Origin: Heterocephalus glaber
Lineage: Eukaryota > Chordata > Mammalia > Rodentia > Bathyergidae
NCBI RefSeq assembly: GCF_000247695.1
Contig: NW_004624782.1
Coordinates: 13,627,561 to 13,691,560 of the forward strand
DNA: 64,000 nt
Direction of reading: 5' to 3'
Shown here: positions 24,522 to 37,300 of the stretch, piece after piece
Layout of the letters: each line of letters begins with the position of its first letter
Position numbering within the stretch: the stretch's first letter is position 1
Translations under genes and position numbers: made by a program
Notes under the pieces: model-generated
Seen by the model: only the letters and a program-made list of their open reading frames with translations
What the model was told of the DNA's origin: nothing
The model's database searches: none

Positions 24522-27500
24522 TGACTGAGGGATAGAACCCAGGGGCACTCTAACACTCAGTTATATCCTCCGTCTGTTTTATTTACTTACTCATTTTGAG
24601 ACCAAGTCTCACTAAATTGTTCATATCAGAGTTGAACTTGTGATCCTCCTGTCTCAGCTCCTTGAGTGCTGAGATTACCGGTGTGCACCTTCACACCCAG
24701 TTCTTTCTTTCTTTCTTTCTTTGAGACAAGGTCTCTGTAGTTCGGGCTGGCCTTGAACTCATTGTGTAGCCCAGGGTGGCCTCAAACTCGAGGTAATCCT
24801 CTTGCCACAGCCTCCTGAGTGCTGGGATTACAGGAGTGGGCCACCATGTCCAACTTCACGTCCAGTTCTTTACTGAATAAGTATTGTGTTTTCAATGTGT
24901 TACATGGGTGAATGTGCTGATGCACGCCTGAGCCAAGGTCAGCTTAAATAACTTGTTCAGGTTCACAGAACTAGTAGAGGAGCACAGGTAGTCTGTTCTG
25001 TGAGCCACTCCACCCACTGTGCTGTCTTCAAGGTGATTTTCTGTTTTGTAGAGTACGGTAAAATCCCAGCCCGCCCACAATGGCAGCCTCCAGATGCTCA
25101 AAGCTCAGCCCCATCCTAGGGGCTTTGGGTCCCTCCCTCCTGCGGCCCTTGCATCCCTAACCCTGGCCCCCCTTCCACCACTCAGGTTACATGGTGGCCT
25201 GGCTGCCTTCCCAGGGGTCCAAGTCCCTGGTGGCGGCTGGAGCCCCTCGGTACCAGCATGTGGGGCGGGTGTTGCTGTTCCAAGAGCCAAGGGACACAGG
25301 ACGCTGGACGCAGCTCCAGACAATAGAAGGGACCCAGGTGAGCATGGCCCAGGGGCAGCTTCCGGCCGGGCTGTGGCATGAACAGTGCTCCCCATGCCTG
25401 TTGTGTGGCAGCCCCGTCACATTAGGGCTCAGAAGCCCTCTAGGAGGAGCCCTGCCATGGCCACTGTCCTGTCTAAGACACCGCATCTTGCAGAGCCCCG
25501 ATGTGTGGACTCAGTATAGGCTCTGAGGAGGTCCAGGACTTGGACCTGGGGTGGGAAGAGGGTGGACATGGTGCAGCCGAGGGGTAGGTGGTCACCTGCC
25601 ACCCCTGCTATCCCTCAGCCATTTTTCTCCTGTATAGGTTGGCTCTTATTTTGGTGGTGAGCTGTGTGGCATTGATATGGATCAAGATGGGGAGACAGAG
25701 CTGCTGCTGATTGGAGCCCCTCTGTTCTATGGGGAGCAAAGAGGAGGCCGCGTGTTTATCTACCAGAGAAAACAGGTGGGAACTGTGACTGGAGTGGGGT
25801 GGAAGGGAAGTAGAGTTTCACAGGCCTGCTCAGGTCCCAGGGCTCTGAAGGGCTTCTGCATCTGATCTCGCGTTAATCCAGCCTTTGGAACCTCACACCT
25901 GTACTCCCAGCACCTGAGAGGCTGAGGCAGGAGGATTGCCATGAGTTCGAGGCCAGCGAGACCCTGTCTCAAAATACACAAAAAGACAAACTTTAGAATA
26001 GCAGACAAGGGACAGCTCACAAGGCCCAGTGCCAGACACCCTGTGTGCACAGCCTCACTTTGCCCGCTGTGACCTCCTAAGACCTCCGGGCCCCATCTCG
26101 AAGGTGGGAGCGCCGGGTTCAGTGAAGTGAGGCAGCTTCCCAGAGCCCCAAGCACACGAGGCATGGAAGCTCAGCGCTGTGGACAGAGACTCCCTGCTCC
26201 GAGAAGGCTGACGGCTAACCTTTCTTTAATGCTCTCCACTCAGTTGTTCTTCGCACTCTGTGGAAGCTTCCTGGGTGACAGGGTGCGTGACTTGCTCCTT
26301 CCAGCTGGGGTTCGGGGCCGTCTCAGAGCTGCATGGGAACCTGGGCCACCCCCTCGGGAGGTTTGGAGCCGCCATCAGCGCCCTGCCAGACATCAATGGG
26401 GATGGGCTGCCGGACGTGGCTGTGGGCGCCCCGCTGGAGGAGCAGGGTGCCGTGTACGTCTTCAATGGGCAGCGTGGGGGGCTGAGCCCCCGGCCAAGCC
26501 AGGTGAGGCCCCCGCCTGCCCGCCAGAGCCTGTGCCCAGGCCCCAGTCCTGGGCCAACTCCCACCCTCCCCTGCGTTCCTCTCTTGCCCCCAGCGGGTAG
26601 CAGGGAGCCAGGTGGCAGCAGGCCTGCGGTGGTTCGGACGCTCCCTCCACGGGGTGAAGGACCTCGGCGGGGACGGCCTGATAGATGTTGCGGTGGGGGC
26701 CGAGGGCCAGGTGACCGTGCTGAGGTGAGAGTGCTGGCTCATGGGGTCTCCCCCAAGCCCGCGAGGTGGGTTCTGTTGATAGAGGTCTCGGGTCTTCCTC
26801 GGGGGTCAACAGCTGCCCTCAGTGACAACTGGGGCTCGAACCCAGGCCTTTCTGACACTGGAACCTGGAGGAGCAGCGTCAAAGGCTTGGCCTTAGAACA
26901 TGGAGGGCTGGGTTCTCGGGACCTAGGCTTAGAGTTGTTGGAACCATCATCTGTAACATCGTACAGGGAATAGATGTTTATCAGTCAAGTACTGGATCTC
27001 TTTTTTGCTGATGCTGAGGATCAAACCCAGGGCCTCATGAATGCTGAGTACGCACTGTGCCCTGGAGCAACATCCCAGCCCCTGAAATGAGAATTAAGAA
27101 AAATCAGGAGGGCTGGATGTGGTGGTGCACACCTGTAATCTCTGCATTCCAGGAGGCTGAGGCAGAAAGATCACTAGTAGAAGCTAGCCTGGGCAACTTG
27201 GTGACTTAGTGAGACCTTGTCTCAAAATTTAAGAATAAGGCCGGGGATTTAGCTCAGTGGTTCCGATGCCTGCCTTGCAAGCACAAGGTCTTGAGTTCCA
27301 TCCCCGGTACCAAAAAAAAAAAGGATAATGAGTTGTTCCTTTCCCTTCTCTTATACTTTCTTTTCTTGTGCTGGGGGTGGAACCCAGGTCCTTGAGCATG
27401 TTAGGCAAGCTGCTCCCTCCCTCCCTGATTACCTGCTGGGTCTGGAGCGCTGGATCAGGCATTTGGTCCAGAGTGTGTGTGGTGACACACGCCTGTGATC

Positions 27501-30500
27501 CCAGCACTGGGAGGCTACATGGCAAGACCCTGTTTCAAAAACAAAATTTTTTTTGGCACCAGGGATCGAACTCAGATCCTCACACTTGTGAGGCAGGCAA
27601 TGGAAAAAAAAATTTTTTATGGGAAGCTTTTCTAAAGTTTAACAAGTAAATAGGTAATGATAAATTGTATTTGGGGCAGGGTCGAGCCAGGTCTTGCTGT
27701 GTCTGCCTGTGTCTGTCCGCCTCCCAGCGCCTGGCTGCAGACTGTGACAAGTGCTGTGATGAGAAGGAGCCAGGATTGCAGGAATCGAGACTAAGAGCCT
27801 TCTGTGCAGGGGGCCAGGGATTTAGCTCAGTGGTTTCACTGCCTGCTGCACAAGCGCAAGGACCCGAGTTCGATCGCCGGTACCAAAAAAAGAGCCTTCT
27901 GTGTAGAAATCCCGGATGTGCGTGGCCATGAGGAGGCTGAAGTGTAACAGGGAACAGCTGTGTTGCTGGAGTGTACTCAAGGCCAGGCTCATGGTGGGAG
28001 GGAAGGCTGGAAAGAGGCAGTTTGGCGTGAAAAGTAAAAGGGTTGAATTTTATTCTAAACACACAGCAGCATCGGACAGTTACAGGCATAGAAGCAGCTG
28101 AGTATCCGTCCAGTGTGTGGGTGTGGGTGTGTTTCGTCCTGGGTATGGAACACAGGGCCTCACACACACCAGGCCAGTGCTCTGCCCTGAGCTACATTTC
28201 CAGCCCTGGTTTCTCTATCTAAAATCTCACACTTCATGGACGCGGCTCACAAGGCTGTCGGCATGAACTGGGCAGCCCTGGTTAGTTGTCACCATGGCTG
28301 TTCCTGTGGAGAGGAGGCGGAAGGAGAGCCTTCCAGGTGTTGGGGGACGAAGCCCAGAGCGGAGGGTGTTCGTTCAGGGCCAAGGAGAGAGTGGGTGGAT
28401 CTCTGCCCTGCAGCTCCCGGCCCGTGGTGGATGTTGTCACTCGAATGTCCTTCTCGCCAGTGGAGATCCCAGTGCACGAGGTAGAGTGCTCCTACTCGGC
28501 CAGCCCTAGGAAGAAGGAGGGAGTCAACATCACAGTCTGTTTCCAGCTCAAGAGTCTCACCAAGCAGTTCCGAGGTCAGGGCCGCCCTCCTGCTCCCCAG
28601 AGCTGACCCCAGCATCGCCGGCACCATCCAACCCCTGCCTCTTTCACCTGTGCAGGTCACCTGGCTGCCAACCTCACCTGTACCCTGCAGCTGGATGGCC
28701 ATCGGAGCCGGAGCCGGGGCGCGTTCCCAGGAGGGGGGCACAGACTCACCAGGGTTACAGCTGTCACCCAAGACGAGTCCTGCAGGAGGTTCTGGTTTCA
28801 CTTCCCGGTAAGGAAGCCCAAAGCGAGGTTCTGGGAGAGTCGCTGCGTGGATGTCATGCTGGGTGACAGGCAGGTCGCTCTCCCTGTGCTCCGGTTTCCT
28901 CTGCTGTGCAGTAGTCGGGATGGTGTCTGCAGCGCATTTTCTTCAGTCCTGATTGTGTCATGCGGGGACTTGTGAGTGTGACGACTGGTATAGTGTACCA
29001 TGCATTTCCCTGCCCTTTTCTCACATCATACATAACTCCACTACTCACGATTCATAGTCGTTTTTTTTCTTTTTGGTACTGGGGATCGAACTTGGGACCT
29101 TGCCCTTTCAAGGCAGGCAACAGCACCACTGAGCAAAATCCCCGGCCCTAAACACACAAAAGTAGAAACCATTTAATGACCTGCGGGGACTCAGCGACTG
29201 CCCATGGTGGTGTCGCCTCATCTCCACGGTGTGCAGTGTGTCTCCGCCTCCTCACACTCCGCACTTCACCAGGCTCGGGAAGTTCAAACACGAATTTGCC
29301 AGAGAGAACAGTGAGGAGACCCGGTAGAAAGTCCTGGGCATTTGGACTTGGACAGCTGTGGTTTCCAGTCCTGGCTCTGTCACTCCCGGTTGTAGTCCTG
29401 AGGACCACTGGTGGTCTTTTCAGCACTGTTTTCTCCTTTTGAAGATGGGATGATTGCTTACTTCTTAAAATCCGTGGAAACTTCAGTTAAAGTATGATCC
29501 GAGAGCCTGAGAGTGCTAGTGTCAGGCACTGGTAACAAGACAAAAACCCGCACCTCTTCCCAAGGACCTAATGTTCTAGGATGAGAATAGTTATTCTAGA
29601 ACATTCTTGTGCAGATTTCAGTCATGGCTGCCAAGCCGTGTAACAGAGATTCGGGCCCTGCCATTAGGACTGTGAGGAACTGTGCGGGGTTGACGCGTGA
29701 TGTCTGCTGTGGAGTTGAGGCCGAGGAACAGATGCTGGTGCCAGGAGCATTGTAAACACCTGATGTGATAACTGTGTTTTCACTACTGGGCAGTTCACAA
29801 CTGGAAGGGTCTTAAACAACTAATTTCTAGAATTCTGTTGTTGGTGAAATGCAGGCCAGGCAGGCACTCGGCAGGAACAGGCGTAGGTTGGACTGGACCC
29901 ACACGGCGCTCCTCTCACCCCCAGGTCTGCGTTCAAGATCTCATCTCCCCCATCAGCGTCTCCCTGAACTTCTCTCTTTGGGAGGAAGAAGGAGCAGCGA
30001 GGGATGGAAATGTGGTGAGCAGAGGTGATGGGCTCAGGGGATCCATGGGCAGTAGGGAGGACGGAAACCTCAGCCAGCAGAAGTGGCTGTACTTCACAGG
30101 CGTAAGCCATGGAAGCTAAACATGGCTGACTAAGGCAGGAAGAGAATGTGATGAGAGTTTGTACTGGAAAGAAATTTGGAGAAACAACTCTGGGAAGAAA
30201 GGAAGCCAGGCTGGTGACCCTGGGACTCTAGGGCAGGAGATAAGGGTTGATCTCCAGGACCCCTTCAGTGAGCCCACGCCAGCCCCTGCAGGGCACCAGC
30301 CCTGGACCACTTCGGTTCTAACGCTGCGCAACACACAAACCCCAGGAGAGAACTTTGGAAGGCCTGGCTCTGGGCCTTGTTTTCTCCTTGTCACTAGGAG
30401 GACAGGGCACCTTGATTTGCCTTCTCAGCTGCGTGTGTTTGGCTGGCGGCAGGTAGTTCCCCCGACAAATTTGGGTGCTGTGAAAGGGCAGAAACAGTTC

Positions 30501-31344
30501 TGCCCCAGCTTCCCAAATCAGACACTCCTGGCAGCCCCGACACTCAGCTGGTGGTTAAACAGGGCAGAGGTGCTGTCAGGAGGGAGGAAGCGGGCCTGAG
30601 AGCCTGACTCGTGGATTTCTTCCCTGGCACACTCGGTGCTGTGCAGCGCCCTCCAGAGCCGGGGCCTCTTGTTCCTGCTCAGGGTCTGCTGAGCACACTT
30701 GCTCTGAGCGGCACGTAGCAGACCCACCCACCGCCTGGGCTCCCCTCCTGGGCCCCAAGGGTGGTGGGCGAAGCAGAAACAAGGCACTGCCCACCAGAGC
30801 TCAGCAAAGCTAAGCTGAGTTAAGGTGCCTTCCGGGTACAGCTACCCTGAGCCAGCGAGTATGGCCCCGCCCTGTGGAGCCCACAGGGACCTACTCTGGG
30901 CTCCTCCCACCCAGCTCTGCGTACAAGTCAGCAGCTCCAGCACAGAGCCTGACGCTGCGCTGCAGTGAGATAAGGGGCAGCAACAGTCAGCGGCCAGGTT
31001 TGAGGGTGTGAAAAGTCTGCTCACAAGGTCCCCTGAAGTCCCCAGGTAGAGAAGGGAGGTGGGCATTTAGAAGAAGGGCATAATGTGGACACAGTCAGGT
31101 AACGAGCAGAGGTGCGGATGGACCAGGAGTGCTGGCCTGTTCTGTGTGCTGAGGAGCCTGTTGAGGGCATTTTCAGTGGGAGCTGGGTCTGGTGGGTGCT
31201 GTGGGGGGCTGAGGCAGGAGGATCTCAACTTCCAGCCCAGCCTGGGCAACTTAGTGACCTGATGAGCCTCTAGCTCAAAATTTTTAAAATGCTGTTTTTA
31301 AAGAGCTGGGTTTGTAGCCCAGAGCGAAAGCCAATCCCCAGTAC

Positions 31345-31378
<34 letters not shown>

Positions 31379-34300
31379 TATGCAAGAAGGAAATATTATG
31401 CATGCATTTTTTTTTTTTTAGATTTTTTTTTTTTTTTTTTTTGGTACCAGGGATCGAACTCGGCTCCCTGCACTTTCAAGGCAGGCTCCGGAACCACTGA
31501 GCTAAATCCCCGGCCCCATGCATAGTATTTTTGATTGCAAGTGTCAAGGGGGTGGATTGATTCTGAGATGGAGGGAGGGTCCTGGCCTCACACGAGTCTG
31601 CATCCAATAGCCTAAACACAGGCATCAGAACTCTTTCGTGTCACAACTTGTTATCCTTGTATTGTCAGACATTTTGTTCGCCACTCAGAGACTCCAGGTA
31701 GAAAAAAGAGGCTTTCTGGTGTCACAACCTGGGCCATATCACTCCCCTAAACCAGTCCCTGGAAACTGGCCTGGGCCCTGTGTTCCCGAGGGATGGAGAG
31801 GAGGGAGTTGGGCCTGGCAGGAAGCTGAGGTGCGGGAAAGAGGCCAGGACTGTGGGCTCCAGACTTGGGTCTGAGTGAGGACCCCAGGCAAGCGCAGGCA
31901 AGGGCAGGTTTACCGGGAGGGACCCGGGGAGTTCAGACCTGGGCTTTGTTGCACCTGTGCGGCCCAGGACAGATTACCAGTTATGGTAACTGGGCTGTGA
32001 ACAGCCGAGATGCGCACTGTGGAGGATCTTTCCTTCTGTAAAAGGAGCCGGAAGCTGGTGTGGCGGTTCTGTCTGCACACTGAGCTTGGCACCGTTACCT
32101 CTTTGGCTTTGCAGACCTGTGGTTTCTCTTACTCAGCTCTCCCTCTATAGCATCAAAGCCTCGGGAACGGCAGGTGGGGCTGGATCCGGCCATGGTCTGT
32201 GGTTTGCTCACCCACCTGCCCAACCCTGCTCTAAATCGGCGGCCATGGCTTCCTTCGATGCCGCTTCTTCTTCTTCCTGTGCACCATCTTGTGCTCCAGG
32301 TTGGCTGCTCAGGCTCTTAGCATTGCATCCCCACCTGCAGAGGGAGGGCAGGAGAAGCACACCATCTCTTCCTTAAGAATATTTCCTTAAAAATCCCCAT
32401 AACACTTTGGCTTACGTCTCCTCAGCCAGAGTTCGGTCACGTGATCACACTGCACTGTGGGAGAGACCGGGAGAAGCAATCTGTGACAGGGCCCACCCTG
32501 AGGAGAGTGGAGGCTCAGTCTTAAAGGCGAGGGCCCAGGAGGTTCTCTGAGGACCCCCACAGCCCCTGCACAGATGCTCTTACATGCCAGACGAGCACAG
32601 CGTCCCAACCCAGGAAAAGAGGCCTGAGAGCACAAAGTCAAGAAGCCCTGGGTGGAGCCAGGGGAGGGAGGATGGCGGTGAGACCCACGGTGTGTGGTGG
32701 TGCCAGCCCTCAGGGACGTCCAGTCTGCTTGGCAGGCGCCCCAGGAGCAGGAGGTGAAACTCAGAATCCTCTGGGCTGGGCAGGTGCCGGCTGCCTCTCC
32801 GCTCCCATGGAGGAAGGCTCAGTCCTCGGTCGTTGGCCCTGCTGCCTTGGGCCTGTGTGAGGAGCTCATGGCAGAGTGACCTCTTCACCTCAGAGAAGCC
32901 CAGGGGAAGGCGTGCTCCCAGGGTCCCCCTGCAGGACCCAACACCAGGACCTGAGTTTTCCATGGCTCAGTGATCGAGTGCTGTGTGCAGTGTACTGGGC
33001 TTCAGTCCCCAGTGCCACAACTGGAAGAGAAAAGTTCTGCCACCTCACAGAAGCGCCCTGGGTGGGCACCAGCCTTTTACTACATGGGCCGTAAAGGGGG
33101 GACATTTTCAGGGGGTTTTTTGGAGGGGAGGGTTTTTTAATTCGGTTTTTTGTTATTTTCATTTGAAACAGAGTCTTGCTATGTCGTTCAGGCTGCCGTA
33201 CGTAGCCACCCAGGTGCTGGGACTACAGGTTTATGCCACCAAGCCTCACTGCCCTTGGGGACATTTTAAGTCCAAATGATTGCATTTACATTTCAGTTGA
33301 GATGGCATTGCTTTGGGGTAGGAGTCCTTCTCCATGCTCTGAAGATGCCCTGTCCTTGTTCAGCGTCACCCTTGACCCCCATGGAAAATGCAGTTTCCCC
33401 TCCCTCCCCTCGGAGGGCAGGTGGTCACTTGCTCTCAGTGCTTCCCAGTGCTCGGCACGGGCCTGATCTGCAGTGTGAGCTTGGAGACTGTTGGAAAACT
33501 TGGCCTGGGTTACTGAGCTGGAGGCTTGCTAGGCTGCAGGGGTTGGCAGGGAAGCGCCAGGCAGGAGGGCTGCTCCCAGGCAGTGAGTGGTGGGGGAGTC
33601 CACACAGCCAGGACTCCTGTCAGGGCCAGCTGCCGGCTGCTCTGGCCCCACCCGGGATTCCCATCCCTGGAGGAGAGGACTCAGAGCCTCAGCCTCCCCA
33701 CCAAAGGCCGCTGCCCTGGGAGGGCTGCACGGGCCACGGCCCTCTGGGGCCGATGGGCGCCGCTGCTCAGCAAGCTCTCCTGTCTTCACTCCATGCTCAG
33801 CAGGGCACGGACTCACAGCCCATCCTGCGACCCTCCCCACACGTGGAGACCAAGGAGGTAAGAAGGCCGGCCTGGGGCGGGCCCTGCTGGCCAGAGCTGA
33901 GCGCCCATTCCTTTCTTCTTGGCCTTGCAGATCCCCTTTGAGAAGAACTGCGGGGAGGACAAGAAGTGCGAGGCGGACCTAAAGCTGTCCTTCTCCCCTG
34001 CCAGGTCTGAAGCTTCACCACCACCCACCCTCCCTCCGAGTCCACTGTGTGTCCTGGACAGCATGCAGCTCCGAGCCAGGAGACTGGCCTGCTGTGTGTC
34101 GGCTGGAGGCAGCTGGCCTCTCTGGGCCGCTTCCTTCTCTGAGACCAGCAGGCTCCCTGTTCGGTCATCCCATCAGGCTAGATGAGGTCACAGAAGGGCA
34201 GGCCCCAGCAGAGGAGGCTTTTCTTTTTTCCAGGGCTGGAGAGTGAGCCCAGGCCTCACAAGCTGTACCTCCCACCCTGCATCTTATCTTTGTGGCCTGC

Positions 34301-37300
34301 CCGATCCCTGGGCTCTGAAGCTCCGCTGACTACCACTCCCTTCCCCTTGGCCCCCATAACTGTCCTCATCCCTCCCGCCAGGTACAGAGTCCTGCGTCTG
34401 ACCCCTTCCTCCAGCCTCGCCATGGAGTGGACGCTGAGCAACTCAGGAGAAGATGCCTACTGGGTGCAGCTGGGCCTGAGCTTCCCCCGGGGGCTGTCAT
34501 TCCGCAAAGTGGAGATGCTGAAGGTGAGCTGTGAGCAGCACCTGCCGTAGCCAGGCCCCTGCTCCCTTCTGGAGCCTCAGGCAGGAAGGGCGGCTTGAGC
34601 AATTCCCAGGCCCATGGTTCCCTTTCCTTCTCCCAGCCTCGGATCCCACAAACAAAAAGTAAGTCCATGGGCAGCACAGGATTAGCGTGAGGGTCATAGG
34701 AAAAGGGGTGTGTGAAAGCAGGGCGTGGTGGCCCGCACCTGTCATCCCAGCACTTGTGAGGCTGAGGCAGGAGGAACTCAGTGAGTTCGAGGCCAGCCTG
34801 AACTACATAGCAAGATCCTCTCAAAAAACAAACAAAAGCGCTGGGGATTTAGCTCAGTGGTTCTGCTGCCTGCTTCGCAAGGACCTGAGTTCGATCCCTG
34901 GTACCAAAAAAAAATGAAAATGTTTATTGCAAAATATACATAATATAAATTATACCAGCTGAGGGCCGGGGATTTAGCTCAGTGGTTTCAGCACCTGCCT
35001 TACAAGCGCAAGGTCCCAAGTTCGATCCCCGATACCAAAAAAAAAAAAATTATACCAGCTGAACCATTCCTAGCCATACAATTTATTGGTACTGAGTGCA
35101 TTTACAGTGTTGTGCAACTATCAGCACTATGTATTTCCAGAACTTTTACATCTTTTCAAACCTGTTAAGTAGTAGTAACTCCCCATTCTGGCCCTGGCAG
35201 CATCTAATCTACTTTCTGTTCCTATGAATTTACCTATTATTGACAGCTCATATAAATCAACAATAGAATATTTGTCTCTTGTGCCTGGCTTGGCATAATG
35301 TTTCTGATTTGCTTGGCTTTTGGTTTTCTGGAGACACCATCTCATTCTTGCCCAGGCTGGCCTAGAACTCCTAGGCTCCAGTGATCCTCCTGCCCCGGAC
35401 TCCCGGGAACCTAGGACTCAGGTGCACCTCTGCCAGCTGAGCCCCTGACCTCTCACCCCGGCATTCTGAGACTGTGCCACAGGGACAGGGCCCTGGAGCA
35501 GTCAGCCCTGAGGGGTGATGGCCAGGAGCCCTGAGCTTGTCCACCCACAACCCGTGTCCCCTCTGCCTGCCTGCAGCCAAGGAGCCAGATGCCCGTGAGC
35601 TGCGAGGAGCTTCCTGAGGAGCCCGGGCTCCTGGCCAAGACCCTGGTGTGCAACGTGAGCTCACCAATCCTCAAAGCAGGCAGCTCGGTGAGTGCTGCTC
35701 GCTGGTACCCAGGATCAAGAGATCCAGAGCCAGGGCAGGGAGGGATCCTTGAGGGGCCAGCCAGGGTGGGTCCCTGGGGTAGGGACCCGTCTGGGTCCTG
35801 CTTGAGAGCCTGGACTTGGGGCTAGACAAACCTGGGGTGGGTCACTCACTTTGTGGTCCTGTCCACCACGTAACTTCCTCTGTACAGTGGGGATGGAGCA
35901 CCTCCCGGCGTGTGAGGTAGCAAGGCTGGGTGCTGTTCAGAATCTCGGGCTGCTCCCAAGCCTCCATCTCCACTGCCTCCACCTGCTAGGTTGGCATCCG
36001 GGCGATATTCAGCACACTGCTCAACAGCTCCTGGGGGGACTTCGTCGGGCTGAACTCCACTGTGCGCTGGTGAGCAGCCCCGGGAAGGGCCCGAAGCTGA
36101 CCAGGCCTGCCCCTGACCCTGCCCTGCCTCCCCTGCAGTGAGAACGAGGACAGCAGTCTGCAGGGGGACAACACAGCCGCCACCAGCATCCCTGTCCTGT
36201 ACCCCGTCAATGTCCTCATTGAGGGGTGAGTGCTGTGGGCCCCCTCCTGCCGCCCAGGGGCACTGGAGCTCATCCCAGCCACAGCCCCTAGTCCACAGCC
36301 CTCCAGAAACCAAAGGCGTGGTGAGGGCTCTTGAGCCAGGCCACCCTTTACCAGTGGAAGAAAAAGCCCCAAGTCCAGGCCTGGGGCCGACCTGTGCCTG
36401 CTCTGGCGGCGTCGGAGGCTGTGGGGCCTCTGTGTGACTCCTGCCCAGGCAGAGGCTGGAGAGCCAGGGTCCCTGAGCCCCGGCACACCGAGGAGATCTT
36501 CTAGTTTACAGAGAAGGAAGCTAGAAAAGCAGAGGCTTTCGCAAGGTAGCTTAGTGAGACAGGGCAGGGATAGGATCTAAGCTCGGAGCGCATACTTCAT
36601 ACTTTCAAACATAGATGCCAAGCCGCATGAGGCTGATAAGAAACAGACAGCAAAGAGTGGGGGAGGTGGGGGAGGAGGAGAAAGTGGGGCTGGGCCCGGG
36701 GTCTGCAGCACCAGCCGATGAGGCAGGTGTGCAGGCCAGAATGGGCCGACACCATCCAGGCAGGGCCAGGCAGGGGCAGGCAGGGGAGGACGTGGGGCCT
36801 GGGCCCGCCCTGGGCAGCCGGGAGGCGGCTCAGCCTGTGAGCCGCAGGGCTGGGGTCAGGTCAGCCAGAAGGGTGGGGCAGGGTGCTGACCTTGGGTGAG
36901 CAGGGCCAGAGGGGAGTGGAGATGCTGGTTTGGTGACAAGGAGAGGACTCGGTGTCAGTGTAGGCTGCACCGGCTCCTGCGCTGTCTCCCCGGTGTGCTC
37001 CCTGGGCTGCCTGGAGTCAGCGCCGTCTCCACCACCTTCCCTCTCTGCTCTCCCCACAGCCAGGAAAACTCTACACTCTATGTCAGCTTCACCCCAAAAG
37101 GTCCCAAGAGCCATGAGATCAAGCACATCTACCAGGTACAGTCCTGCAGGCCTTTGAGCTGCGTTGCCATCTCCCAGCCCCTTCAGCGTTATACCTCCTT
37201 TCCGCAAGCCTGAGCGCAGGCAGGCGCTGGGAGAGCCTGGCCTTTCATCCAAATGCGGGGTGAGCTGTGCTTCCGCTTTGTACTTTGCTAGATCCTGTTG

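Larger units (their letters stand above)
22997..26724 (+). other. ITGAL: ITGAL exons 11-15: C-terminal propeller blades with Ca-binding loops
   Basis: Three FG-GAP metal loops are visible. Exon 13 encodes DMDQDGETE (from residue 468) and exon 14 DINGDGLPD (530-538); both keep ligands at positions 1, 3 and 5. Exon 15 encodes DLGGDGLID (590-598), where position 3 is Gly instead of an acidic or amide residue (Glu in remembered human sequence). The propeller packs against the beta-2 I-like domain. Confidence 0.88.
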
